From contig JANPLZ010000094.1 in the NCBI GenBank assembly GCA_031422555.1, positions 1 to 49,692 of the forward strand: a stretch of 49,692 bases of DNA, given 5' to 3'. Below the pieces are notes generated by a model. That model was not told the origin of the DNA. It ran no database searches and was given only the letters and a program-made list of their open reading frames with translations. Shown here piece by piece: positions 8,121 through 15,343 of the stretch; position 1 is the first letter of the stretch, and every line of letters starts with the position of its first letter. Origin of the DNA: JANNAT01 sp031422555 (lineage in GTDB: Bacteria; Pseudomonadota; Alphaproteobacteria; Rhodobacterales; Rhodobacteraceae). Both the position numbers and the translations under genes were made by a program.

Positions 8121-8650
8121 GCACGGGCGGCGGCTATGGCTATACTTATGATGCCGCCGGGCGGATGGCGACGTTTTCGATCAACGGGGTTTTGCAGGCG
8201 AGTTATAAATACGATTTCGCTGGGCGGCAGGTGGTGCGGGCGCTTTCGGGTGGGGCGGTGATCCATTCGGTGTTTGACGCGGATGGCAACCGGATTGCGG
8301 AATATGATCAGACCTCGGGCGCGTTGATCAGGGAATATGTGTGGTTTGACGGGGCTGCGGTTGCGGTGATTGAGTCTGGGGTGGTGTACTACATCCGCTC
8401 TGATCACATCGGCCGCCCGGTGTTTGCCACCAACGCGGCGGGGGTGCAGGTTTGGAGCGCGAGTTATCTGCCGTTCGGAGGTGTTCGCACATCGACAGGA
8501 ACGCCCATCACCCTGCGTTTCCCCGGCCAGTGGTTCCAGAGCGAATCCGGCTTGCATCAGAACTGGATGCGGGACTACGATCCAACCATGGGGCGGTATA
8601 TCCAAGCCGATCCGCTGGGGCTGGTCGATGGGGCGAGTGTTTATGGGTAT
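8121..8650 (+). repeat. RHS core repeat, copy A
   Basis: This is the first of three copies of the 3' end of one RHS core. It aligns without gaps to copy B (9671-10200, exactly 1550 bp away) and in part to copy C (11081-11328). Within the shared 162 codons after ATG 8165, I count 8 amino-acid differences from copy B. Upstream of 8121 the similarity stops, and an in-frame TGA lies four codons before the shared block, so this copy is truncated at its 5' end. Confidence 0.9.
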
Positions 8651-9130
8651 GCGCGGCAGTCGCCGGGCAGGTATACGGATCCTACGGGGGAGTTTATTCC
8701 AGTTGCCATAGTTTGGTTCGCGGCTTGGATGCTGGTTGACTATGCGCTTGATGAAGGCTGCTATACATGGGGCGACTTTGCATTTTCGGCAATTACAAAC
8801 CTTGATCCTTTTAAGGTCACAAAGTGGACCAAAGCGGCAAAGGGTGCAAAAGCAGGCGCTAACGCGGCGGGTGAGGCAGCTGACGACATCATCAGCGTGG
8901 TCACACGCAGGACACGCGCAGGTGATACAGCTGTCCAAGTTACACGTCGAAATGGACGAGTGATAGACATTTCACCACGACGCGTTAAGGAGTTTGTTCC
9001 CAATACGCACCCAAACGCGGGGCCGGGGGCAAGAAATCCAATCAAGTTTGGTAATGCAATTCCCGGGACAAAGGGTAAGAAGCGTTTGCCCACTTCAGAC
9101 GAATTGGATTATTTGAAAGGATTTGAATGA
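8165..9130 (+). CDS. Orphan RHS core end fused to C-terminal tip 1 (candidate toxin)
   Basis: Residues 1-176 are the end of an RHS/YD-repeat shell: DADGNRIAEYD, YYIRSDHIGRP, then the core signature RDYDPTMGRYIQADPLGL, closing with DPTGE. From about residue 177 the sequence is unique: a hydrophobic stretch (VAIVWFAAWMLVDYAL), an Ala/Lys linker, and a basic C-terminal block of about 75 residues (RNGRVIDISPRRVKEFVPNT...GTKGKKRLPT). This is the layout of polymorphic toxins, where the tip is the toxin. I cannot name the tip family. The frame lacks the N-terminal shell and signal, and ATG 8165 has no good ribosome-binding sequence, so it may be a silent cassette. The next gene overlaps its stop. 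Confidence 0.7.
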   Translation: MATFSINGVLQASYKYDFAGRQVVRALSGGAVIHSVFDADGNRIAEYDQTSGALIREYVWFDGAAVAVIESGVVYYIRSDHIGRPVFATNAAGVQVWSASYLPFGGVRTSTGTPITLRFPGQWFQSESGLHQNWMRDYDPTMGRYIQADPLGLVDGASVYGYARQSPGRYTDPTGEFIPVAIVWFAAWMLVDYALDEGCYTWGDFAFSAITNLDPFKVTKWTKAAKGAKAGANAAGEAADDIISVVTRRTRAGDTAVQVTRRNGRVIDISPRRVKEFVPNTHPNAGPGARNPIKFGNAIPGTKGKKRLPTSDELDYLKGFE

Positions 9131-9360
9131 TGCTTGCGGCGGCTTTCACGGTCAGAATGACGGAGAAATATGGTGTATTCATCGATTGCGATGATTGGGA
9201 AACCGGCGATGAATTTGATGATTACCTGCATGAAGTTCTTGATCTGGAAGTCGGCTATATGTCCACCGGGCCGAAGTGGACGTTCATCATGGGTGAATCC
9301 ATGACGATCGATCAAGCTGAAAAAATCGTGGCAGATTTTAAACTTTTACCACCACCGTAG
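9127..9360 (+). CDS. Putative immunity protein 1
   Basis: This 77-residue, strongly acidic protein (16 Asp/Glu against 5 Lys/Arg) begins at an ATG that overlaps the TGA of the tip 1 gene (ATGA); ATG 9130 is an alternative. Its segment DCDDWETGDEFDDYLHEV is highly charged, which would suit binding a basic toxin tip. It has no signal peptide or membrane span, so it should act in the cytoplasm. I recognise no immunity family. The role is inferred from its place directly after an RHS tip, the normal order toxin then immunity. Confidence 0.6.
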   Translation: MMLAAAFTVRMTEKYGVFIDCDDWETGDEFDDYLHEVLDLEVGYMSTGPKWTFIMGESMTIDQAEKIVADFKLLPPP

Positions 9361-9486
9361 GGCTCTTCGACTTCTACAAATGTATGTTATTTGCTGGTTC
9401 CTCAGTGGGCTTCGTTTTTTGCCATCTATCGAAGGTCTTCAATCGACCAATGCCAAATTCCGTTCGCCGTGCCGCCTTAAGGACAG

Positions 9487-10617
9487 ATGGCGTTCACCTA
9501 TGACGGTGTGGGCAACCGGGTGACTTACGGGGTCAATCCGGGCGCGGGCCTTATGACCGATATCTACGCCTATCCCGCCACCTCGAACCGCCTGTCCACC
9601 ATCAGCCTTGGCGCGGGGGGCAACCGGGCGTTTACCTATGATGCGGCGGGCAATGTCACCTATGATGATCGCACGGGCGGCGGCTATGGCTATACCTATG
9701 ATGCCGCCGGGCGGATGGCGACGTTTTCGATCAATGGGGTTTTGCAGGCGAGTTACAAATACGACTTCGCCGGGCGGCAGGTGGTGAGGGCGCTGTCGAG
9801 TGGGGCGGTGATCCATTCGGTGTTTGACGCGGATGGTAACCGGATTGCCGAGTATGATCAAACCTCGGGCGCGTTGATCCGGGAGTATGTGTGGTTTGAT
9901 GGGGCTGCGGTTGCGGTGATTGAGGGCGGCGTGGTCTATTACATCCGCACCGATCACATCGGCCGCCCGGTTTTTGCGACCAATGCGGCGGGGGTGCTGG
10001 TTTGGACGGCCAGCTACTTGCCCTTCGGCGGAGTCCGCACCGCCACCGGAATGCCCATCACCTTGAGATTCCCCGGCCAGTGGTTCCAGAGCGAATCCGG
10101 CTTGCACCAGAACTGGATGCGGGATTACGATCCGACAACGGGGCGATATATCCAAGCCGACCCGCTGGGGCTGGTCGATGGCGCGAGTGTTTATGGGTAT
10201 GTGAAGGGCAATCCGGGGCGGTGGATTGATCCGAGGGGGGAAGAAAAACGGCCCTATGTGCTGCCACAAAGTCCTGCTTTTTTAGGTCCAGATTGGCAAC
10301 CAGTGCCGTCGTCGACTGGCGGAAACCTCTATGAGTGTAGCTGTTCAGAAGAGAAGTTAAGGTACGACAATTTCAATTCAGCAGGAAAAGAGTTGCCACA
10401 TTGGCACTATTACCCATATGGCAACTTAAAAAAGACGGGGCAATATTCAACTCCAGAAACCGGCCCGCATCTTCCACCGGGTACAACAATAATGGTGGAG
10501 AATTGCGATCCTCAAGGTAGTGGTGCTGCAATTGGTCTTGGCGTTATCTTAATGGGGCTTAATCCTCCTTGGGAACGCTTCAGAAGAAGCATTGGTGACG
10601 ATCTAATTCTTGAATAG
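9487..10617 (+). CDS. Orphan RHS core end fused to C-terminal tip 2 (candidate toxin)
   Basis: This 376-residue protein starts with YD repeats (AFTYDGVGNRVTYG, RAFTYDAAGNVTYDDRT) and so extends 76 residues further upstream than copy A. The shared core follows to residue 238 and closes with DPRGE near 252. The unique tip, residues 253-376, contains an NLYECSCSEEKL cluster and GKELPHWHYYPYGN, whose HWH could be catalytic or metal-binding, and ends WERFRRSIGDDLILE. Its family is unknown to me. An in-frame TAA lies just upstream, and AAGGA stands three bases before ATG 9487, so translation from here is possible but not certain. No secretion signal is present. Confidence 0.7.
   Translation: MAFTYDGVGNRVTYGVNPGAGLMTDIYAYPATSNRLSTISLGAGGNRAFTYDAAGNVTYDDRTGGGYGYTYDAAGRMATFSINGVLQASYKYDFAGRQVVRALSSGAVIHSVFDADGNRIAEYDQTSGALIREYVWFDGAAVAVIEGGVVYYIRTDHIGRPVFATNAAGVLVWTASYLPFGGVRTATGMPITLRFPGQWFQSESGLHQNWMRDYDPTTGRYIQADPLGLVDGASVYGYVKGNPGRWIDPRGEEKRPYVLPQSPAFLGPDWQPVPSSTGGNLYECSCSEEKLRYDNFNSAGKELPHWHYYPYGNLKKTGQYSTPETGPHLPPGTTIMVENCDPQGSGAAIGLGVILMGLNPPWERFRRSIGDDLILE
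9671..10200 (+). repeat. RHS core repeat, copy B
   Basis: This is the second copy of the RHS core end. It is colinear with copy A (8121-8650) without insertions or deletions. Differences are scattered single bases, most of them silent. After both copies the sequences diverge completely a few codons past VYGY, at the start of the tips. Confidence 0.9.
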
Positions 10618-10626
10618 GATACCTTC

Positions 10627-10971
10627 ATGGCTTATCTGACTACCACATTTCAAGAGGCGCAAGACCTTTTCAGAACTGTTGCTGGTCTTCATGACGCGAC
10701 CGTTCATGACATAGTTATGGAAAATGAGAAGACATGTAGAATAGAATTCGAGGACGTATATGAGCATTCGATTGAACGAGGCTTTCAAGTCAAGTATCGG
10801 CGGTTAACACTGTTCTTGCGTGGAGTATATTCGCCAATACCTTTGTCTTGCGCTACGTTCAAAGGGTATGATGTTATAGAATCCGAACTGGATCCCAGCT
10901 CGCTTTGGATCAGAACTCTGGTAGGTGGCATCGAGTTTCATTTCGATTCATTACAGTTTTCGGAAGAATAA
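10627..10971 (+). CDS. Putative immunity protein 2
   Basis: This 114-residue protein follows the tip 2 stop by 9 bp, with AGGA eight bases before ATG 10627. It has no signal peptide or membrane helix. It contains VAGLHDATVHDI and the acidic stretch EFEDVYEHSIE, and ends EFHFDSLQFSEE. I recognise no family. The base composition is visibly richer in A and T than the flanking housekeeping genes, as in tip 2, which points to acquisition by transfer. Its position makes it the likely cognate immunity protein of tip 2. Confidence 0.6.
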   Translation: MAYLTTTFQEAQDLFRTVAGLHDATVHDIVMENEKTCRIEFEDVYEHSIERGFQVKYRRLTLFLRGVYSPIPLSCATFKGYDVIESELDPSSLWIRTLVGGIEFHFDSLQFSEE

Positions 10972-11080
10972 AATTCGGGGGAATTATCAACTATTTGACA
11001 ATATACGGATGATCCACTTTAGAATAACTTTGCAAAAGTCTGCCACGAAAGTTCCGAGATACTCCTGCCACTTTCGTTTC

Positions 11081-11334
11081 GATAACATCGGCCGCCGGTG
11101 TTTGCGATCAACGCGGCGGGAATTCAGGTTTGGAGCGCGAGATACCTGCCCTTCGGCGGGGTCCGCACATCTACCGGAACCCCCATCACCCTGCGCTTCC
11201 CCGGCCAATGGTTCCAGAGCGAATCCGGCTTGCACCAGAACTGGATGCGCGACTACGATCCAACCACGGGGCGGTATATCCAAGCCGACCCGCTGGGGCT
11301 GGTCGATGGGGCGAGTGTTTATGGGTATGTGCAG
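11081..11334 (+). pseudogene. RHS core remnant, copy C, frameshifted and tipless
   Basis: This stretch matches copies A and B from the codons for DHIGRP through GRYIQADPLGLVDGASVYGY. One base is missing near 11090 (GGCCGCCGG against GGCCGCCCGG in the other copies), which shifts the frame. After VYGYV the similarity ends, and within about 25 bp the 3' flank of the formaldehyde dehydrogenase gene begins, so no tip or immunity gene follows. The 109 bp before it (10972-11080) are AT-rich and hold no gene that I can see. Confidence 0.8.
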
Positions 11335-11357
11335 GAGAAGATGGGCGGATTGCCCAT

Positions 11358-11379
11358 GCTTCGCGTGCCATGCCGAAGC
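11358..11379 (-). terminator. Hairpin after the formaldehyde dehydrogenase gene
   Basis: A 6-bp stem (GCTTCG/CGAAGC) with a 10-base loop lies 4 bp after the dehydrogenase stop on the minus strand. There is no T run, so it is only terminator-like. It marks the right edge of the RHS array. Confidence 0.4.
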
Positions 11380-11382
11380 GCC

Positions 11383-12513
11383 CTAATACACCACCACCGA
11401 CCGGATGCTTTCTCCCGAATGCATCAGATCGAACCCCTTGTTGATATCGTCCAACTTCAACGTGTGGGTGATCATCGGGTCGATCTCGATCTTTCCGTCC
11501 ATATACCAATCCACAATCTGCGGCACATCAGTGCGACCGCGCGCGCCGCCAAAGGCCGTGCCTTTCCAGATGCGGCCCGTCACCAACTGGAACGGCCGGG
11601 TTTCAATGACCGCCCCCGCCGGAGCCACGCCGATGATGATCGACTGGCCCCAGCCGCGATGGGTGCATTCCAGCGCGTCGCGCATGACTTTCACATTGCC
11701 GGTGCAATCAAAGGAATAATCCGCGCCTCCGATTTGGTCGAAGGGCGTTTTGGTCATATTGACGATGTGCTGAACAAGCGATCCATCCACTTCGCGCGGG
11801 TTGACGAAATGGGTCATGCCAAACCGTTCCCCCCAGACTTTGCGATCATTGTTCAGATCAACGCCGATGATCATATCTGCGCCAGCCAACCGCAATCCCT
11901 GCAGCACGTTCAGGCCAATACCGCCCAGCCCGAACACCACCGCTTTGGCCCCAACCTCGACCTTGGCGGTGTTCAAAACCGCGCCGATGCCCGTGGTGAC
12001 GCCGCAACCGATGTAGCAGATTTTGTCAAACGGCGCGTCTTTGCGCACTTTTGCCAAGGCGATTTCGGGCACAACGGTGTGGTTGGCAAAGGTGGAACAG
12101 CCCATGTAATGGTGGATCGGCGTGCCATCCAGCATGGTAAACCGGGTGGTGCCATCGGGCATCATGCCCAGGCCTTGGGTGGCGCGGATGGCAGTGCAAA
12201 GATTGGTTTTTTGCGACAAACAGCTGGGGCATTGGCGGCATTCCGGCGTGTACAGTGGGATCACATGATCGCCGACTTGCAGCGACGTCACGCCCGGCCC
12301 CACCGCTATCACCACGCCCGCGCCTTCGTGGCCCAGAATGGCTGGGAACAGCCCTTCGGGATCGGCCCCCGACAAGGTGAATTCATCGGTATGGCAAATG
12401 CCCGTGGCTTTGATTTCCACCAGAACCTCACCAAACTTGGGGGCGGCAAGATTTACCTCCATGATTTCAAGCGGTTTGCCTGCGGCAACAGCGACGGCGG
12501 CACGGGTGCGCAT
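11383..12513 (-). CDS. frmA: S-(hydroxymethyl)glutathione dehydrogenase (class III alcohol dehydrogenase)
   Basis: This enzyme oxidises S-hydroxymethylglutathione, the adduct of formaldehyde and glutathione, to S-formylglutathione with NAD; it also acts as a GSNO reductase. The 376-residue protein has catalytic zinc ligands C40 (GICHTDE), H62 (GHEGAG) and C170 (YIGCGVTTG). The structural zinc loop is C92, C95, C98 and C106, and the NAD motif is VFGLGGIGLNV. ATG 12513 is chosen because AAAGGA lies nine bases upstream; the open frame beyond it has no similarity. The S-formylglutathione hydrolase often found next to it is absent here. The RHS remnant lies directly downstream. Confidence 0.95.
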   Translation of the reverse strand: MRTRAAVAVAAGKPLEIMEVNLAAPKFGEVLVEIKATGICHTDEFTLSGADPEGLFPAILGHEGAGVVIAVGPGVTSLQVGDHVIPLYTPECRQCPSCLSQKTNLCTAIRATQGLGMMPDGTTRFTMLDGTPIHHYMGCSTFANHTVVPEIALAKVRKDAPFDKICYIGCGVTTGIGAVLNTAKVEVGAKAVVFGLGGIGLNVLQGLRLAGADMIIGVDLNNDRKVWGERFGMTHFVNPREVDGSLVQHIVNMTKTPFDQIGGADYSFDCTGNVKVMRDALECTHRGWGQSIIIGVAPAGAVIETRPFQLVTGRIWKGTAFGGARGRTDVPQIVDWYMDGKIEIDPMITHTLKLDDINKGFDLMHSGESIRSVVVY

Positions 12514-12747
12514 TGGGGTGATCCTTTGGGTAATTTGTAACAAACCTGAGCGATGGCGCAGCAGAATGCAACGCAGGAAACGTCGCGGGTTGGCCAAAAC
12601 TGCAGCCAGCACCGCCAAAAGGAGAACGCTTGGGTTACTTACACTTGGCAGCGCGTATTTTCCATCCGAAACAATACTTTGGCGGTTGCGACGGATTCGG
12701 GCGGCCCGTAATATTGGGCGCAGTGTTCAAATTTCCAAGGCCAACCG

Positions 12748-13077
12748 ATGCCCCCCTACCGGCTTGATCTGGCCAATGTGACGCGGGCTTTGGTTTTGCT
12801 GGCGGTCGCGCCCCTTGCAACAGGCTGCAACCGCAGTCTGCCGCGCCAATCGGTTGGCCTGTTGGCAGTCGTGTTGCCACCGCAGCCAGATTTATGCGGT
12901 CTGTCCAGACTGGACATGTTGATCGGGCAAGACTTTGTCAGCCTTGCCGATCAGCCCTTGGTGGGCACGTTGCGGGTGATTTGGCCGGGCCAAGAGATTA
13001 CATCCGACATCGTCGCCACCCGCCTGAACGCCGAAGTCAGCGATCAGGGCCTGATCCTTGGATTATCTTGCGGATAA
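12748..13077 (+). CDS. I78-type peptidase inhibitor lipoprotein, paralogue 1
   Basis: This is a 109-residue product with a hydrophobic N-terminus ending in LATGC, a lipobox-like site at residue 27. The rest follows the I78 inhibitor pattern: a Cys before L..LIGQ (CGLSRLDMLIGQ), a middle strand LVGTLRVIWPGQEI and the closing ATRLNAEVSDQGLILGLSCG. It is less typical than its neighbour: the usual N after the Arg (PNRLN) is replaced by ATRLN. Such proteins are thought to inhibit serine peptidases in the periplasm. AAGG precedes the ATG by eight bases. It probably arose by duplication with the next gene, 38 bp away. Confidence 0.7.
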   Translation: MPPYRLDLANVTRALVLLAVAPLATGCNRSLPRQSVGLLAVVLPPQPDLCGLSRLDMLIGQDFVSLADQPLVGTLRVIWPGQEITSDIVATRLNAEVSDQGLILGLSCG

Positions 13078-13115
13078 AGCTATGATCGCTTTATTGATCA
13101 AACGGAGCAATCAAA

Positions 13116-13400
13116 ATGCCCATCCCCCGTTTATTCCTGTTGTCGCTGCCGCTTGCCCTGCTGGCTTGCGTTCCCCCCGACGCGCCGCCCGAAGGCCCGC
13201 TTCCGTCCGAAAACGCCTGTGGTGCCGATCAGTTGCAAGATCTGGTCGGGCAATCTGCCGCCCGGTTGCAAACCATGCGTTTTGCCGGACCGGTGCGCAT
13301 CATTCGCCCCGACACGGCGGTGACAATGGATTTTGCGCCCAACCGGCTGAACATTTTTATCGACGGCGCGGAGATGATTGCCGCAGTGCGCTGCGGATAG
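13116..13400 (+). CDS. I78-type peptidase inhibitor lipoprotein, paralogue 2
   Basis: This is a 94-residue lipoprotein with signal MPIPRLFLLSLPLALLAC (Cys at 18) and a short Pro-rich linker. The I78 domain follows: ACGADQLQDLVGQ near residue 34, VRIIRPDTAVTMDFAPNRLN, then a final AAVRCG. The two Cys near the ends can form the family disulfide. Members of this family inhibit subtilisin-like peptidases and are frequent in Rhodobacterales. GGAG lies nine bases before the ATG. It is the second of a tandem pair and converges with the cytochrome c' gene. Confidence 0.85.
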   Translation: MPIPRLFLLSLPLALLACVPPDAPPEGPLPSENACGADQLQDLVGQSAARLQTMRFAGPVRIIRPDTAVTMDFAPNRLNIFIDGAEMIAAVRCG

Positions 13401-13430
13401 AAAACGGCCCCCAGATGAAACCAAGGGCCG
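13401..13430 (-). terminator. Intrinsic terminator after cytochrome c'
   Basis: On the minus strand, a stem CGGCCC/GGGCCG, extended by partly paired TTGG/CTGG, is followed by TTTTC. It begins 27 bp after the cytochrome c' stop and reaches the end of the convergent I78 gene, so it may serve both directions. Confidence 0.55.
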
Positions 13431-13457
13431 GTTGATCCCAATAGTGATGGCAAAAAC

Positions 13458-13892
13458 CTACAGTCGATACGCCATGTGGCACGATTTGCAGGCCCCGCCG
13501 ATGCCGCCCATGCCTGCCTGCACACCTTCGATCGTGGTGGCATCAAGCGCTGCGGCCGCATCGCCCAGACCTTTGGCTTTGACCAGATAATCGGCCCAAT
13601 TCGTCCAAACCTCGGGCTTGGCTTCTGACCCCGGATCGACCGCGTTCTTTTCAAACTTGACCGGGATATCCGCAGCCCCTGCGACCAGAACCGCCTTTGC
13701 AGCCTCGGCGGCAGCGGCGTCAAAGGCCACATCGCCACTGGCCATGCCACCCAATGTCTTGGCCGCGCCACCAAATGTTTTCATCAGGGCCTGACGCGCA
13801 ATCACATCGGGGTCAGTGGCCGCGGTTTCCGCAAACGCCACCCCGGCAATCAGCGTCAGTCCGAGGGCAAAGGCTTTGGTCGAAAATTTCAT
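13458..13892 (-). CDS. Cytochrome c' family protein
   Basis: This periplasmic four-helix-bundle c-type cytochrome has 144 residues. A signal peptide ends near ALGLTLIAGVAFA, and the mature part starts at ETAATDPDVIARQALM, where the conserved R near the N-terminus contacts the heme. The single heme site CKSCH lies at residues 135-139, close to the C-terminus as is typical. Cytochromes c' bind NO or CO and are linked to nitrosative stress; c556-type relatives are electron carriers, and which applies here cannot be decided. AGGAG lies seven bases before ATG 13892. Confidence 0.88.
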   Translation of the reverse strand: MKFSTKAFALGLTLIAGVAFAETAATDPDVIARQALMKTFGGAAKTLGGMASGDVAFDAAAAEAAKAVLVAGAADIPVKFEKNAVDPGSEAKPEVWTNWADYLVKAKGLGDAAAALDATTIEGVQAGMGGIGGACKSCHMAYRL

Positions 13893-14023
13893 GTGCTGTC
13901 TCCTGTTTGGTATGGATCGCGAGTCACCTGATAAAGATAGGCTTCAGACGATCATTAGTTCCACTGGCATCGACCCTTGGGCCAAAAATTTCACGAACTT
14001 GTTACCTCACGGGGCAAATGCCG

Positions 14024-15268
14024 CTAACGCAGGCGGTTCAAGATATCAAGACTGGGATAGCCATCGGGCACAATACCCGCCGCAGCTTGAAACGCCTTGA
14101 CCGCGGCAATGGTCAACGGCCCGATTTTGCCATCAACGCCGCCGGGGCTGAACCCTGCCGCGATCAGGCGCTGTTGCATCTCGACCCGTTCGGAAAAAGA
14201 CAGCGCGCGGTAATCGCGCGGCCATGCGGCCCGTATCGCGGCGCCACCTTTGATACGGTCCGCCAAATGGCCCACGGCAATCACATAGGCATCGGCGGTG
14301 TTGTATTTCTCAATAACCTGAAAGTTTGAAAAGATCAAAAACGCAGCCCCGCGCGCGCCACCGGGCAGCAAGACCGATGCCGGGCCATGATCGGGCAGGG
14401 TTGTGCCATCCGCGGTTTTCAGGCCCAAAGCCTGCCAATCCGCCACAGGTTTCAAGACTTTTTCGCCAGACAAGGCATAGTCAAAGCCGTCAGGCAAATT
14501 CACCTCGACGCCCCAAAGCGCCGCCTTTTTCCAGCCAAAACTGGCCAGATAGGCGGCGGTCGAGGCCAGCGCGTCGCTGGGATCATCCGACCAGATATTG
14601 CGCTTGCCATCGCCGGTGAAATCAACGGCCAAATTAAGATACGACGTCGGCATGAATTGGGTATGCCCCATGGCCCCCGCCCAACTGCCAGTCATATTGG
14701 CCACGGCGACGTCACCCGATTGCAATATGCGCAGCGCGGCAACCAATTCGGCCTCAAAAAACGCCGCGCGCCGCCCGTCATAGGCAAGGGTGGCCAGCGC
14801 CTGCAACGTCGACGTATCGCCGCGCACCGCGCCGTAGGCACTCTCCAAACCCCAAATTGCGAGAACCACCTCTTTATCAACGCCGTAGGCCAATTCTATC
14901 CGCGCCAGCAAATCGGCATGTTTGGCCAGCGCCGCCTTGCCCGCCGCCAACCGGTCGTCTGACACAGCGGTATCAAGGTAATCCCAGATGGTTTTGGTAA
15001 ACTCATTCTGGTTGCGGTCTTTTTTGACGACATCCGGCAAATATTCCAGATTTGTCATAGCCGCATCAAAGGTTGCCGCTGATATGCCTTGCGCCCTTGC
15101 GCGCCCGCGAAACCCGGCGATCCAGATTTGCAAGCCAGCCGTGGTGCCCGTTGCCGCCGTCATATCCGCCCCCAAGCCGGGAATCTTGCCCCAATGCGCG
15201 CCCGGCGGATCGGCAAGGGCCGCGCCACCGATCAGCAAACCGATTGAAAAGACAACCAGAACCCGCAT
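14024..15268 (-). CDS. Lytic murein transglycosylase, MltB family
   Basis: This enzyme cleaves peptidoglycan between MurNAc and GlcNAc with formation of 1,6-anhydroMurNAc in the periplasm. The 414-residue protein has a signal peptide (MRVLVVFSIGLLIGGAALA). The catalytic domain places the acid Glu at 142 (AIWGLESAYGAVRG) and includes GAMGHTQFMPTSY. A C-terminal peptidoglycan-binding domain starts near residue 350 (LIAAGFSPGGVDGKIG). There is no lipobox, so it is the soluble type. ATG 15268 has GAGGAG just upstream. It follows rnr by 75 bp in the same direction. Confidence 0.93.
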   Translation of the reverse strand: MRVLVVFSIGLLIGGAALADPPGAHWGKIPGLGADMTAATGTTAGLQIWIAGFRGRARAQGISAATFDAAMTNLEYLPDVVKKDRNQNEFTKTIWDYLDTAVSDDRLAAGKAALAKHADLLARIELAYGVDKEVVLAIWGLESAYGAVRGDTSTLQALATLAYDGRRAAFFEAELVAALRILQSGDVAVANMTGSWAGAMGHTQFMPTSYLNLAVDFTGDGKRNIWSDDPSDALASTAAYLASFGWKKAALWGVEVNLPDGFDYALSGEKVLKPVADWQALGLKTADGTTLPDHGPASVLLPGGARGAAFLIFSNFQVIEKYNTADAYVIAVGHLADRIKGGAAIRAAWPRDYRALSFSERVEMQQRLIAAGFSPGGVDGKIGPLTIAAVKAFQAAAGIVPDGYPSLDILNRLR

Positions 15269-15343
15269 CTGCTCCTCATTTTTTTGCCAGTTTAATGAAG
15301 CCGCGCGCAATCGCAAGCAGCCCCGGCTGGCGTAGGCGAAGGA

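Noticed and set aside
8078..8938. Minus-strand frames opposite the RHS cores that look alike at two places
   Set aside because: They are similar only because the plus-strand RHS repeats are similar.
8100..11340. RHS region as prophage or transposon
   Set aside because: I saw no integrase, transposase, terminal inverted repeats or phage genes; the repeats are RHS cores only.
11335..12540. Plus-strand frame fusing RHS copy C to a long downstream protein
   Set aside because: The part after VYGYV is antisense to frmA and has no protein-like features.
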